64,000 nt of DNA from Providencia zhijiangensis (GTDB lineage Bacteria > Pseudomonadota > Gammaproteobacteria > Enterobacterales > Enterobacteriaceae), in NCBI RefSeq assembly GCF_030315915.2, contig NZ_CP135990.1, positions 1,922,001 through 1,986,000 on the forward strand, read 5' to 3'. Position 1 is the first letter of the stretch. The number at the start of each line of letters is the position of its first letter. A program made the position numbers and the translations under genes. This document shows, piece by piece, positions 8,189 to 17,230 of the stretch. The notes beneath the pieces were generated by a model. That model was not told where the DNA came from. It did not search any database and worked only from the letters and a program-made list of their open reading frames with translations.

Positions 8189-9943
8189 TTACTCTGACAA
8201 TTTATTATCAACGATTCCTTCCTCACTCTCCTTGCGTTCTTCAACACTTTTTTGCTGAATATGCTGCTTACTCTGGATCAAGCGGATAGCGAAATAGATA
8301 TCTGGCACCACCAGTAAATCATCATCAGAACGGCTAATTTTATTTTGTGATAACCAACGGTTTAGGGATGTTCTTCGCCCAGCCAACACCAGCGTTACCC
8401 CTTTCGCTTTTAATGACGTCACGAGCTCATTAAGTGCAGAGAAGACACTCACGTCGTTATGGGTGAAGCTAACGGCAGCGTCCACAATGACCCACGCCGG
8501 ACGTTTACGCTGGCTATCGATATGCTTATTTAAACGATCTTTAAAATAGTTAACATTGAAATAGGTCAACGGTGAGTTAAAGCGATAAATCAGCACCCCT
8601 TCAACCGCCTGAATATCATTATCAGGGTTCATAGAGTGCAACATGCCCTGTTCATCGACCCCTAATAATTGATCTGTTGGGCGGAATATCACCCGCAAAA
8701 ATTGCAGCAAACCTAACAACACGGCAAAACCCACGCCGCTGATCAAGCCGACCACTAGCACTGCGCATAAAGTAAAAACGCATAAGAAAAAGGCTTGTCG
8801 GTTACGTTTACGCATAGCATAAATGCTGCGAAAGCTAATCAGTGAAAACGTCGAGACCACCAGCACCATACCTAATGCGGGCATCGGAATATAACCCAGT
8901 AGATCCATTGAAAACAGCAACACCACCAAAATAGTGAGCGCAGCAATGACCGATACCATCTGCGTTTTACCGCCCATCATATCATTCACAGCAGTTCGGC
9001 TACTGGCCGCACTTACCGCAAACCCTTGAGATAATGCAGACGCGATATTCGCCATGCCTAAGGCGCGCAACTCTTGGTCTGCATCCACGGTATAACCATT
9101 TTTGCTGGCAAAGCTTCGCGCCGTCATCATAAAGCTCACAAAGCTGATCACCGCTAAGTTTAAAGAGGGCGTCACCAAGTCCCGCAATAAGCCGGGGTTA
9201 AAATCCGGTGCCGCTATCGAGGGTAACCCATTACCCAGATTACCGACGGTACTAATGCCATATTGCTCAAGATTGAAAACAATGCTGGCGCTCGTTGCCA
9301 AGACCATCGCAATTAACAATGAAGGCCATTTACTGCGTACCCGTTTGATGACCATCGTCACCGTTAACGTTAATACCGCCACCGTTAATGTCGGAATATG
9401 GGTTTCAAGTAGCGCAAGCGGTAATGCCACTAAACGCTCGATAAACCCAGATGGAAGCGAATCAATACCAAAAATTTTCCCTAGCTGGCTGACAATAATG
9501 GTCAGTGCGACCCCATTTAATAACCCTTGTAAAATCGGTCCGGATAAGAAATCGGCAAACATCCCCAGACGAAAACGTGCTGCAATCAGGCACCATATTC
9601 CCGTCATTAAGCTCATCACAATAATTAATTGCCAACGGGTGTTTTCATCCCCCATCGCCAAGGGCGCAACGGCAGCGGCGATCACCGCACAGGTTGCCGC
9701 ATCCGGCCCAATGATTAATTGTTTAGAGGTTCCAAACAATGCATACATCAACATCGGTAAAATACAGGCATATAGCCCGACAATGGCATTGATCCCCATG
9801 AGTTCAGCATAAGCAATTGCCACAGGCAGCGCCACGGCGGCAACCGACAGCCCCGCTTTCACATCCGGTCCCAAGTTCGCCAACTGATATTGGCTAACGG
9901 TTTGTAAACCGGGCATCAGATTAAATAATCGCGCCTTTATCAT
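8189..9943 (-). CDS. SulP family anion transporter with STAS domain
   Basis: The 584-residue protein is a SulP/SLC26-type inner membrane transporter. The first 420 or so residues are densely hydrophobic (UraA-like fold, 12-14 segments) and contain the family signature PVAIAYAELMGINAIVGLYA. A cytoplasmic STAS domain follows at about 450-550 (VIVDAAVSFTHNDVSVFSALNEL). Members carry sulfate, bicarbonate or C4-dicarboxylates (DauA in E. coli); the substrate here cannot be read from sequence. The gene separates yciC from yciB, which are neighbours in E. coli, so it is a lineage-specific placement older than the IS10 event. A charged tail after residue 560 is not family-conserved. Confidence 0.9.
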   Translation of the reverse strand: MIKARLFNLMPGLQTVSQYQLANLGPDVKAGLSVAAVALPVAIAYAELMGINAIVGLYACILPMLMYALFGTSKQLIIGPDAATCAVIAAAVAPLAMGDENTRWQLIIVMSLMTGIWCLIAARFRLGMFADFLSGPILQGLLNGVALTIIVSQLGKIFGIDSLPSGFIERLVALPLALLETHIPTLTVAVLTLTVTMVIKRVRSKWPSLLIAMVLATSASIVFNLEQYGISTVGNLGNGLPSIAAPDFNPGLLRDLVTPSLNLAVISFVSFMMTARSFASKNGYTVDADQELRALGMANIASALSQGFAVSAASSRTAVNDMMGGKTQMVSVIAALTILVVLLFSMDLLGYIPMPALGMVLVVSTFSLISFRSIYAMRKRNRQAFFLCVFTLCAVLVVGLISGVGFAVLLGLLQFLRVIFRPTDQLLGVDEQGMLHSMNPDNDIQAVEGVLIYRFNSPLTYFNVNYFKDRLNKHIDSQRKRPAWVIVDAAVSFTHNDVSVFSALNELVTSLKAKGVTLVLAGRRTSLNRWLSQNKISRSDDDLLVVPDIYFAIRLIQSKQHIQQKSVEERKESEEGIVDNKLSE

Positions 9944-10135
9944 GGAAAAATCTCTAAAAATTAATCAGTTAATTTCTTGTGTAGACTATTTATATCTGAA
10001 CTATTAAAGTTTATCTAGGACTAAGTCAAATAAGGGTAAAATAGTGCAAATTTGATTGGTTTACAGGCTTAATTCTTGGTAAAAGAGAGCAAACTTTTAA
10101 CAATCTGCGCAAAATCAGTTAAACTACGCCACTAC

Positions 10136-10180
10136 GTTTAAGTTGACTCTGTTTGAATTGACTCTATTTAAGCTGATTAT
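10136..10180. repeat. Three imperfect 15-bp tandem repeats before yciB
   Basis: GTTTAAGTTGACTCT, GTTTGAATTGACTCT and ATTTAAGCTGATTAT follow each other without gaps and end 29 bases before the yciB start. The first two differ at two positions. Each of the first two contains TTGACT, resembling a -35 box, so the array may offer alternative promoter elements. Confidence 0.65.
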
Positions 10181-10209
10181 GTTCACGTTAAGGATCTGAA
10201 TCCACCGTT

Positions 10210-10770
10210 ATGAAACAACTTATTGATTTTATTCCTTTGGTTATCTTTTTTCTCTTTTATAAGCAATACGATATTTATGTTGCTAGCCAATCGTTACTGA
10301 TAACTACCCCGATTTCCTTATTGGTCACTTACTTTATTTATAAAAAAGTGGAAAGAGTAGCAAAAATCACCTGTGCGATTGTGATGGTATTTGCAGGGTT
10401 AACGGTGTTATTTCATAGCGCTGACTTTATCAAATGGAAAGTCACCATTATTTATGCTCTGTTTGGTATTGCTCTGTTTGCGAGCCAATGGTTTACAGAA
10501 AAACCACTCATTCAAAGAATGCTGGGTAGCAACCAAGAAATTAAATTAGCAGACAGCTATTGGTTAAAATTAAATACCGCTTGGGGTATTTTCTTTATTG
10601 CTTGCGCTGTTATTAATATTTACGTGGCTTATTGGATGGCTGAGAGTGTCTGGGTCAATTTTAAAGTGTTTGGACTGACGGCTGGCACCTTAATTTTCAC
10701 AATCCTTAGCGTGGTATATATTTTCAAACACATGACTAAAGAGCCTCAGGCAGAAAAGCCAGAAGAGTAA
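10210..10770 (+). CDS. yciB: YciB, inner membrane septation/envelope protein
   Basis: The protein is 186 residues with about five membrane segments and starts MKQLIDFIPLVIFFLFYKQYDIYVAS, the hallmark of the IspA/YciB family. YciB interacts with cell elongation and division proteins and supports envelope integrity; its exact biochemistry is unsettled. The motif MLGSNQEIKLADSYWLKLNTAWGIFF is conserved. It is followed by its own terminator and then by yciA, as in E. coli. Confidence 0.95.
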   Translation: MKQLIDFIPLVIFFLFYKQYDIYVASQSLLITTPISLLVTYFIYKKVERVAKITCAIVMVFAGLTVLFHSADFIKWKVTIIYALFGIALFASQWFTEKPLIQRMLGSNQEIKLADSYWLKLNTAWGIFFIACAVINIYVAYWMAESVWVNFKVFGLTAGTLIFTILSVVYIFKHMTKEPQAEKPEE

Positions 10771-10801
10771 TTTATTTCTTCGAATTATTATGATGATAAA
10801 T

Positions 10802-10827
10802 AAGCTGCGCACTTTCGCAGCTTTTTT
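10802..10827 (+). terminator. Intrinsic terminator after yciB
   Basis: AAGCTGCG pairs with CGCAGCTT around a 6-base loop and is followed by six T. It lies 31 bases after the yciB stop. Confidence 0.9.
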
Positions 10828-10959
10828 ATGCCTATCACAGTGATTTGTTACAATTATCTGTGACTGGATGTACTCTAGCGGTTTACTATACTTATGTTTG
10901 TTTGCTATAAATGAGCAACAAAATCATAGTGTTTAATTCCTTTTAATAAAGAGTTTGAT

Positions 10960-11385
10960 ATGCAATTACCTAACGGTGAACTCGTTTTACGTACTTTGGC
11001 AATGCCTTCAGATACCAATGCGAATGGCGATATTTTTGGTGGCTGGCTAATGTCTCAAATGGATATTGGCGGCGCGATCTTAGCAAAAGAAATTGCTCTG
11101 GGTCGCGTAGTAACAGTGGCAGTCAATGGCATTAAATTTCAAAAACCAGTTGCTGTTGGTGATGTCGTATGCTGTTATGCTCGCTGCTTAAAAACAGGGA
11201 AAAGCTCCGTCACTATCAATATTGAAGTGTGGGTAAAAAAAGTGGCAACCCACCCTGTAGGTCAGCGTTATCAAGCTACTGACGCAGTATTTACTTATGT
11301 GGCGGTCAATGATGACAATACGCCTCGCGCATTACCTGAAGATAAACAACATTTCGAATTAGAAAGTTCACAGCCTCAAGCTTAA
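10960..11385 (+). CDS. yciA: Acyl-CoA thioester hydrolase YciA
   Basis: YciA is a cytosolic hotdog-fold thioesterase that hydrolyses a range of acyl-CoAs. The 141 residues contain the family core NANGDIFGGWLMSQMDIGGAILA with the catalytic aspartate, and VNGIKFQKPVAVGDVV. Ribosome site AAAGAG precedes the ATG. It stands alone between two terminators. Confidence 0.95.
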   Translation: MQLPNGELVLRTLAMPSDTNANGDIFGGWLMSQMDIGGAILAKEIALGRVVTVAVNGIKFQKPVAVGDVVCCYARCLKTGKSSVTINIEVWVKKVATHPVGQRYQATDAVFTYVAVNDDNTPRALPEDKQHFELESSQPQA

Positions 11386-11400
11386 TTATTCAGATACAGT

Positions 11401-11427
11401 AAGGGCGCTTCATAAGCGCCCTTTTTT
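11401..11427. terminator. Shared terminator of yciA and tonB
   Basis: AAGGGCGCTT and AAGCGCCCTT form a perfect 10-bp stem with a 3-base loop. A T6 run follows on the plus strand. The genes converge here, and the stem may also serve tonB, although its minus-strand T run is weak. Confidence 0.88.
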
Positions 11428-11448
11428 GATCCCGATATTTCCTAGCAT

Positions 11449-12192
11449 TTAAGCTTGGCTTACTGTGCCATCCACTTTGAAGTAAATTTCAGTGGTATAG
11501 CCTTTCGCTGGCAGCTTTTCATATTTCCAGCGGTTCATTGCACGCTTCACATCACGCTCAAACATCCCTTTAGGTGAAGCTTCAACAAACTCAATGTTCT
11601 GCACTCGCCCATCTTCATCGATATCATAGCGTACTTTCACATAACCATTTTTTCCTAGGCGACGAGCGCGGTCTGGGTACTCAGGCGCTTGTTTACTTAA
11701 TGCTTTTGGACCACGCTGACCAGTGGATTGGTTAGATGCTGTTGCATTGTTTTTGACGTTAGTATCAGTTCCGCGCGTGTTGGTGACTTCTTTTGGCGTA
11801 GTATCTGTATTTGTGGATAGCGTTTTGTTCATCGCCAGTTGTTTTTCAACAGGTTTAACTGGTTCTTGAACTTTTTTCGGCTCTTTTTTAGGTTCTTTCT
11901 TCGGTTCAGGTTTCTTTTTTACTTCTGGTTTTTTCTGAGGTAAGACTATCGCCGGTTCAACAATAGGTTCAGGTTCAATGATAGGTTCAGGTTCAACCAC
12001 AGGCTCTGGCTCTGCCTGTGTTTCAGCTGGTGGAGTCGCGGCTGGTTCAGCAAAAGAAAGCATTGCTATCGAGATTGGCTCCTCAGGTTGAGGAAATTTC
12101 GGTTGATTAAAAATCCACGCCATAGCCAAGCCCGCATGAATTGATAATGAAACAGCAATGATGACTAACAGTCTGATACCACGCATATGCAA
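11449..12192 (-). CDS. tonB: TonB energy-transducing protein
   Basis: TonB, with ExbB and ExbD, passes proton-motive energy to outer membrane siderophore and B12 receptors. The 247 residues show a short cytoplasmic tail, one membrane anchor (about 8-27) containing the S-x3-H motif SLSIH, then a long Glu-Pro and Lys-Pro rich spacer (about 58-118) that spans the periplasm. The C-terminal domain (about 160-245) contains PEYPDRARRLGKNGYVKVRYDID. Iron regulation by Fur is expected, but I find only a weak Fur-like sequence upstream. Confidence 0.96.
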   Translation of the reverse strand: MHMRGIRLLVIIAVSLSIHAGLAMAWIFNQPKFPQPEEPISIAMLSFAEPAATPPAETQAEPEPVVEPEPIIEPEPIVEPAIVLPQKKPEVKKKPEPKKEPKKEPKKVQEPVKPVEKQLAMNKTLSTNTDTTPKEVTNTRGTDTNVKNNATASNQSTGQRGPKALSKQAPEYPDRARRLGKNGYVKVRYDIDEDGRVQNIEFVEASPKGMFERDVKRAMNRWKYEKLPAKGYTTEIYFKVDGTVSQA

Positions 12193-12212
12193 TTTTTACC
12201 CTACACCGTTTA

Positions 12213-12265
12213 CTTATTGAATATGGCTAATAGTTTAAATGCAAATAGCAATCATATTCAATAAG
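12213..12265. repeat. Perfect 13-bp inverted repeat upstream of tonB
   Basis: CTTATTGAATATG at 12213-12225 is repeated as its exact reverse complement at 12253-12265, with 27 bases between. It lies 21-73 bases upstream of the tonB start, in the promoter or leader. It could be a paired operator or an mRNA hairpin. The inner sequence only loosely resembles a Fur box. Confidence 0.7.
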
Positions 12266-12310
12266 GTTTAGCGAACAAAGTTAAAAATGTGAGTATAAAC
12301 GTGAATACCC

Positions 12311-12484
12311 TTACTCAATCCACTGTGTAAATAACAGGGAATGACGACGTTTATAGATGTCCATTTTGCGGAGCGAATAAATGTGCATATTGCGGCGAGA
12401 GTGTCTTTCTAACCAACGGCGACGGCGGCGAACGACTTGTCTTAGCATTCTCCAGCGACCCACTTCTTGCCTACTGCGTCTCAT
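12311..12484 (-). CDS. yciY: Small basic protein YciY
   Basis: This 57-codon gene starts MRRSRQEVGRWRMLRQ and contains RWLERHSRRNMHIYS. Length and pattern match E. coli YciY (57 residues, RSR-EVGRWRM-RQ and RWLE-QSRRNM). It has eighteen arginines and no hydrophobic segment; the function is unknown. A good ribosome site (AAGGA, 8 bases before the ATG) supports it. It lies divergently upstream of clsA, its usual neighbourhood. A longer plus-strand frame over the same bases has no family resemblance and is a shadow. Confidence 0.85.
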   Translation of the reverse strand: MRRSRQEVGRWRMLRQVVRRRRRWLERHSRRNMHIYSLRKMDIYKRRHSLLFTQWIE

Positions 12485-12765
12485 CTTTTTAATCCTTATC
12501 AGGTGTGTGTTCGTAACAGCGAAATATTATATGCCTTTACTCACGAGAACCAAGAGGAAGTTATCAAGGAAAAAACAAAATCATCACGCAAAAAATGGAG
12601 TTGAACCAATTAATTTATCATTAATTGCACTTTTATCTATTTAACTCAGTTTTTATTCAGAACTTTTACTAAATTCTGGTATGTTTATTCTTAGTCTATA
12701 TTTAATAAGACATATTTTCTTTTTTCGACTCTTTTTCTCTCTGTCAGTGAGGCTTGTTATCCATT

Positions 12766-14226
12766 ATGGCAACCGTCTACACCTTAATGAGTTGGTTACT
12801 GTTTTTCCTGTATTGGTTAATTGTGGCTGGGGTAACTGTTCGTATCCTCGTCACGCGTCGCCCCGTCACTTCGGCGATGACATGGTTACTGATCATTTAT
12901 ATCCTGCCTCTGGTGGGGATCATCGCGTATGCCGCATTTGGTGAACTCCATTTAGGTCGACGTCGTATCGATAAAGCCCATCAAATGTGGCCATCGGTTG
13001 CTACTTGGCTGGAAAATCTACGCCTCTCCAAACACATTTTTGCTAATGATAACAGCCCCGTTGCGGAGCCATTATTCCAACTGTGTGAGAAACGCCAAGG
13101 TATTGCAGGCGTCAAAGGCAACCGCATTCAATTACTGACCACCAGCGAAGACTCACTAAAAGCCATTGCCAATGATATTAATAATGCTAAGAACTCTATC
13201 GAAATGGTGTTCTATATTTGGCAACCAGGTGGGCTAGTCGATGAAGTCACTGAAGCCCTTCTCAATGCGGCAAAACGTGGTGTTAAATGCCGCATTATGG
13301 TGGACTCCGCGGGAAGCTGGCATTTTTTCCGCAGTGATTATCCCGATAAAATGCGTGCCGCAGGGATTGAGTTTGTCGAATCTCTAAAAGTCAACCTTAT
13401 GCGTTTTTTCCTGCGCCGTATGGATTTACGCCAGCATCGTAAAATCGTTGTGATTGATAACTATATCTCCTACACCGGCAGTATGAACATGGTGGATCCG
13501 CGCTACTTTAAACAAGATGCGGGTGTCGGTGAATGGGTGGATATTTTAGTTCGTATGGAAGGCCCAGTGAGCACCACATTAGGAATTGTCTACGCCTTTG
13601 ACTGGGAAATGGAAACAGGACAACGCATTTTACCGCCACCACCAGATAGCAATATCATGCCGTTCGAGCAAGATAACGGACATACTACCCAAATGATTGC
13701 TTCAGGCCCGGGTTTCCCTGAAGAACTTATCCAGCAATCATTAATGACGGCGATGTTCTCCGCTCGTAAGCAGCTGATCATGACCACCCCATACTTTGTA
13801 CCAAGTGATGATTTGCTGCATGCAATTTGTACCGCAGCGATGCGCGGTGTTGATGTCAGTATCATCATGCCTCGCCATAATGACTCTTTCTTGGTTCGTT
13901 GGGCAAGCCGCTCTTTCTATACAGAATTATTGGAAGCTGGCGTGAAAATTTACCAGTTTGAAGATGGGTTGCTGCATACCAAGAGTGTCTGTGTTGATGG
14001 GGAATTAAGCTTAGTCGGTTCAGTAAACTTAGATATGCGCAGTTTATGGCTGAACTTTGAAATTACAGTCGTGATTGACGATAAAAGTTTTGGTAGCGAT
14101 CTGACGCTGGTTCAGTATGATTATATGGCTCGCTCCACACGCTTAGATATTGAAGAATGGGAACAACGCCCGTTCTGGAACCGTGTGATTGAGCGCCTGT
14201 GCTACTTCTTTAGCCCATTATTGTAA
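12766..14226 (+). CDS. clsA: Cardiolipin synthase A
   Basis: ClsA condenses two phosphatidylglycerol molecules into cardiolipin in the inner membrane. From the ATG at 12766 the protein is 486 residues, the same as in E. coli, starting [12 protein letters not shown]. Two N-terminal membrane helices are followed by two phospholipase-D HxKx4D motifs: HRKIVVID (about 224) and HTKSVCVD (about 404). A TTG four codons upstream is possible but sits only one base from the AGTGAGG ribosome site, so I chose the ATG by homology. The C-terminus [10 protein letters not shown] is family-typical. Confidence 0.95.
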   Translation: MATVYTLMSWLLFFLYWLIVAGVTVRILVTRRPVTSAMTWLLIIYILPLVGIIAYAAFGELHLGRRRIDKAHQMWPSVATWLENLRLSKHIFANDNSPVAEPLFQLCEKRQGIAGVKGNRIQLLTTSEDSLKAIANDINNAKNSIEMVFYIWQPGGLVDEVTEALLNAAKRGVKCRIMVDSAGSWHFFRSDYPDKMRAAGIEFVESLKVNLMRFFLRRMDLRQHRKIVVIDNYISYTGSMNMVDPRYFKQDAGVGEWVDILVRMEGPVSTTLGIVYAFDWEMETGQRILPPPPDSNIMPFEQDNGHTTQMIASGPGFPEELIQQSLMTAMFSARKQLIMTTPYFVPSDDLLHAICTAAMRGVDVSIIMPRHNDSFLVRWASRSFYTELLEAGVKIYQFEDGLLHTKSVCVDGELSLVGSVNLDMRSLWLNFEITVVIDDKSFGSDLTLVQYDYMARSTRLDIEEWEQRPFWNRVIERLCYFFSPLL

Positions 14227-14271
14227 TTATAATAACTATCATCACCATTGCTTAACTGTTAGGAAAACGTC

Positions 14272-14604
14272 ATGAGCCAGAACCCAAGTATTAACCTAAT
14301 CGATGAAGATGAAATCATTGAAATTGCCTATGACCTTTTCCTTGAAGGTGCGATGGAGAACTTAGAGCCTGCCGACCAAGTCATTTTCGCGTTACAGTTT
14401 GAAGAGTGTGGCGCGGCTGAAATTGTGCCATTTAGTCAAGATTGGCATATTCTCGCCACCCAAGGATTACCTTTAGCGCAAATGAGTGAAGTGGTGATCG
14501 GGCTTGCTAAAAGCCCTGAAGATGAGATTGACGATATCTTTGCACGAATTCTTATCAGCCGGAACCCTAAGCACCCTTTCCAACATATCGAATGGAAACA
14601 GTAA
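14272..14604 (+). CDS. yciU: YciU family protein (DUF440, DNA-mimic type)
   Basis: This acidic protein of 110 residues belongs to the YciU/HI1450 family (DUF440). A structural study of the Haemophilus member suggested double-stranded DNA mimicry, but the cellular role is unproven. Acidic patches are visible (LIDEDEIIEIAYDLFLEGAMENLEPAD). It begins 45 bases after clsA on the same strand and probably shares its transcript. Confidence 0.92.
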   Translation: MSQNPSINLIDEDEIIEIAYDLFLEGAMENLEPADQVIFALQFEECGAAEIVPFSQDWHILATQGLPLAQMSEVVIGLAKSPEDEIDDIFARILISRNPKHPFQHIEWKQ

Positions 14605-14612
14605 GTAGAAAT

Positions 14613-14644
14613 AAAAGATGGGGGAAATATTCCCTCATCTTTTA
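14613..14644. terminator. Terminator between yciU and the SUKH-HEAT gene
   Basis: AAAAGATG-GGGG and CCC-TCATCTTTT form an extended stem over an AT loop. A-rich and T-rich flanks on both sides make it usable by both convergent genes. Confidence 0.75.
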
Positions 14645-14651
14645 TTAAACT

Positions 14652-16028
14652 TTATTCTGCTAAATCCAACTGCAAATGATGCTTCTTAATATAGAGACGC
14701 AGATTATTGCGAATATAATCACTCTTATCTAATGGGTATTTTTCCCACGCCGCCACAATATACGGTTCCACCCCATCCGCAAATTCAGGTGAACGCGCGA
14801 CAGCTTGGATCGCGGTTAATGCAACTTCACTCTTATCCGCAATCATATATTCAAAGTAATTAGCGACCTTTTGGCTAAAATTGACATCATGGGAAGCCGC
14901 ATACAACGCACTGACGGCAATCTGACTATCAGCATGATTAAATAAGTGTTGGAAATCTTCCACTTTGATCGCTTGCAACTCCTTGAGGATATATCCCGCA
15001 AAGCTCACCGTATCTGCATGTTCGCACTGTGCTAATTTGGCTAAAATAGCCGATTGAAACTTCGCTAAATCCGCTTTTTGATACCAATAAATCAGTTGTA
15101 ACCCACGATTGATTTGCGCAGGATCTTGGCTATCAAGCGTTTGGGTTAAATAGTCCGATGAAGCAGTAACGGAATATTTTGCTAATACTTCCAGTGCCTT
15201 CACATGGTAAACGTTGAGTATTTCGTTATCTAATATACGAGCGAGTTGCTCAATGCCCTTTTCCGATAATGACGGTAACTTTTTCAGTCCTTCTAGCGCC
15301 GCCAGCTTCGTTTTTTTATTATCTTCATGATGAAACAGGTTGAATAACGTAGTTTCATCACCGCCCATCCGATGCCCAAACCAACCAGTATCATATTGCT
15401 GAATAATTTCATCTAGCCAGCGTTCATACCAATCCAAGAAATGACTTTCATAAGCAAACTGATACGGTGTTGGCGAGTCACACCATTCGTGGGTATAAAC
15501 CAATCGCCCGGCATGTTTGCCCGTCACCACCAGCAGGATGTCATACGTACAGCCGCAAGTGCCAAGGTAAAACAGCCCTTGGTGAAGCAAACTTTCCCGT
15601 GAGTCGTACTCTTCATCACTGCAATCTTCCGCTAAGTGACTGAGTGTTTGCCACTCTTCATTGCTCATGGTTGGGCTAAGCACGCAAGGTAATGCCACCG
15701 CATCATAACGATTTTCACTGTCTTCAAAGCGCTCTATACCGTAGTAAGGGCCTGCGCCGCCATTACCCAATTGCGTCATAAATTGCACATATTCTTGGGG
15801 TAATTGCACACCAGTACGTCGCTGCCACTGTGCTATCTGTGCCATATCCAAAGGTGGATTGAGCTGATAATGGTGGCTGTCCGCTCCGAACAATTCTTCA
15901 TCGCTGTCCATTTGCTTAGCAAGGGGGAGTTTTTGTTGAATACGTTGGATTTGGTCATCCGCATAACGCTGGTTGATGGCTTGCCATATCTGATGTATTT
16001 GATGGATCTGCTGCAAGTGGTCACTCAT
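14652..16028 (-). CDS. SMI1/KNR4 (SUKH) domain protein with HEAT-like C-terminus
   Basis: The 458-residue cytoplasmic protein shows a SUKH fold at about 55-200: IAQWQRRTGVQLPQEYVQFMTQLGNGGAGPYYGIERF, then LGTCGCTYDILLVVTGKHAGRLVYTHEW. SUKH proteins are often immunity proteins against polymorphic or contact-dependent toxins, although solitary members occur. Residues about 230-455 are helical, repetitive and rich in Leu/Ala (ALEGLKKLPSLSEKGIEQLARIL, ALEVLAKYSV), resembling HEAT repeats. No signal peptide is seen and no toxin gene is adjacent. It sits between yciU and oppF, where E. coli has no such gene. The function is unknown. Confidence 0.75.
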   Translation of the reverse strand: MSDHLQQIHQIHQIWQAINQRYADDQIQRIQQKLPLAKQMDSDEELFGADSHHYQLNPPLDMAQIAQWQRRTGVQLPQEYVQFMTQLGNGGAGPYYGIERFEDSENRYDAVALPCVLSPTMSNEEWQTLSHLAEDCSDEEYDSRESLLHQGLFYLGTCGCTYDILLVVTGKHAGRLVYTHEWCDSPTPYQFAYESHFLDWYERWLDEIIQQYDTGWFGHRMGGDETTLFNLFHHEDNKKTKLAALEGLKKLPSLSEKGIEQLARILDNEILNVYHVKALEVLAKYSVTASSDYLTQTLDSQDPAQINRGLQLIYWYQKADLAKFQSAILAKLAQCEHADTVSFAGYILKELQAIKVEDFQHLFNHADSQIAVSALYAASHDVNFSQKVANYFEYMIADKSEVALTAIQAVARSPEFADGVEPYIVAAWEKYPLDKSDYIRNNLRLYIKKHHLQLDLAE

Positions 16029-16163
16029 TAATGGTTACTGCCCTATAAGTTTTAATTATTTATTTTTAATATTATCGTCTTTAATATCATTGCCTTTAAT
16101 ATCATAGCTAACTGATTATTTTAAGTAGCAATTAGGTTTGAATTTTCTGAAAACTGTTCCCCA

Positions 16164-16201
16164 TAAAAAAGCTCCACTTTATGAATGATAAAGGGAGCCT
16201 T
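16164..16201 (-). terminator. Intrinsic terminator of the opp operon
   Basis: On the minus strand AGGCTCCCTTTAT pairs with ATAAAGTGGAGC (one bulge) and is followed by six T. It lies about 30 bases after the oppF stop. Confidence 0.85.
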
Positions 16202-16231
16202 AATACAACAATAAAACGCAAATCTTACCGA

Positions 16232-17230
16232 TTACAGTGGGTCAATTTTCAAACAAGACACTGCATGCTTGAAACTTCCTTCTAGTAATGGACGGGTTTT
16301 AGCGCATTCAGCATCCGCACTTGGGCAGCGCGTTCTGAATACACAACCTGAAGGCGGGTTAATTGGTGATGGCAATTCCCCCTCAAGCAGCTCAATTTGC
16401 TTATTTTTTTCCTTATCTGGATCCGGTACTGGCACCGCAGACATCAATGCGCGCGTATAAGGGTGCAGCGGGTTGTTATACACTTCGTCGTAAGTTCCCA
16501 GCTCCACCGCATGTCCTAAATACATGACGAGTACGCGGTCTGAAATGTGTTTGACCACCGCGAGATCGTGGGCAATAAAGATTAAAGAAAGCTTCATTTC
16601 CCGCTGAAGTTCTTGCAGTAAGTTCACCACTTGCGCTTGAATGGAGACGTCCAGCGCAGACACTGGCTCATCACAAATCACCAATTTCGGCTCTAAAATC
16701 AGCGCCCGTGCAATCCCAATGCGTTGACATTGGCCACCAGAGAATTCATGAGGATAGCGGTTGATCAGATTGGGTAGTAACCCGACTCGCATCATCATTT
16801 TTTTCACTTTTTCAGTGATTTCTTTTTGTGGCATCTTCGGATGATAAGTTTTTAGTGGCTCCGCGATAATATCTCCAATCGTCATCCGTGGGTTTAAGGA
16901 TGCCAGTGGATCTTGGAAAATCATTTGGATATCGCTACGCACATTACGCCACTGTTTATCGTTCATGGTGAGCAAGTTTTGCCCTAACCACGTCACCGTG
17001 CCACTGGTGGATTTCACCAAACCAATTAATGCACGCGCAAATGTGGATTTACCACAGCCAGATTCCCCCACCACGCCCAAGGTTTCCCCTTCGTATAAAC
17101 GTAGTGTCACCCCATCGACGGCTTTTAAACTTTTATCCGGCTGCCAGAACCATTGTTGTTTATCTCTGATGGAAAAATGCACTTTTAAGTCATTGACTTC
17201 CAGCAGCACCTGCCTATTTTCTTGGCTCAT
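16232..17230 (-). CDS. oppF: Oligopeptide ABC transporter ATPase OppF
   Basis: OppF is one of two ATPases that power oligopeptide import through OppBC. The 332 residues contain the Walker A GESGCGKST (about 56-64), Q-loop, signature SGGQCQR, Walker B LVICDEPVSALD, and the C-terminal OppF/DppF-type domain with the cysteine cluster CVFRTRCPSADAECAK, which in relatives can bind an Fe-S cluster. Its start overlaps the oppD stop by four bases (ATGA type), consistent with coupled translation. Confidence 0.97.
   Translation of the reverse strand: MSQENRQVLLEVNDLKVHFSIRDKQQWFWQPDKSLKAVDGVTLRLYEGETLGVVGESGCGKSTFARALIGLVKSTSGTVTWLGQNLLTMNDKQWRNVRSDIQMIFQDPLASLNPRMTIGDIIAEPLKTYHPKMPQKEITEKVKKMMMRVGLLPNLINRYPHEFSGGQCQRIGIARALILEPKLVICDEPVSALDVSIQAQVVNLLQELQREMKLSLIFIAHDLAVVKHISDRVLVMYLGHAVELGTYDEVYNNPLHPYTRALMSAVPVPDPDKEKNKQIELLEGELPSPINPPSGCVFRTRCPSADAECAKTRPLLEGSFKHAVSCLKIDPL

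Noticed and set aside
9102..9812. 236-codon plus-strand frame
   Set aside because: It lies antisense to the membrane domain of the SulP transporter, where such frames are common by codon structure.
12243..12262. Possible Fur box before tonB
   Set aside because: By eye only about 11 of 19 positions match the Fur consensus, too few to list as a site.
12381..12644. 87-codon plus-strand frame upstream of clsA
   Set aside because: It overlaps yciY, which has family resemblance and a ribosome site on the other strand; the plus frame has neither.
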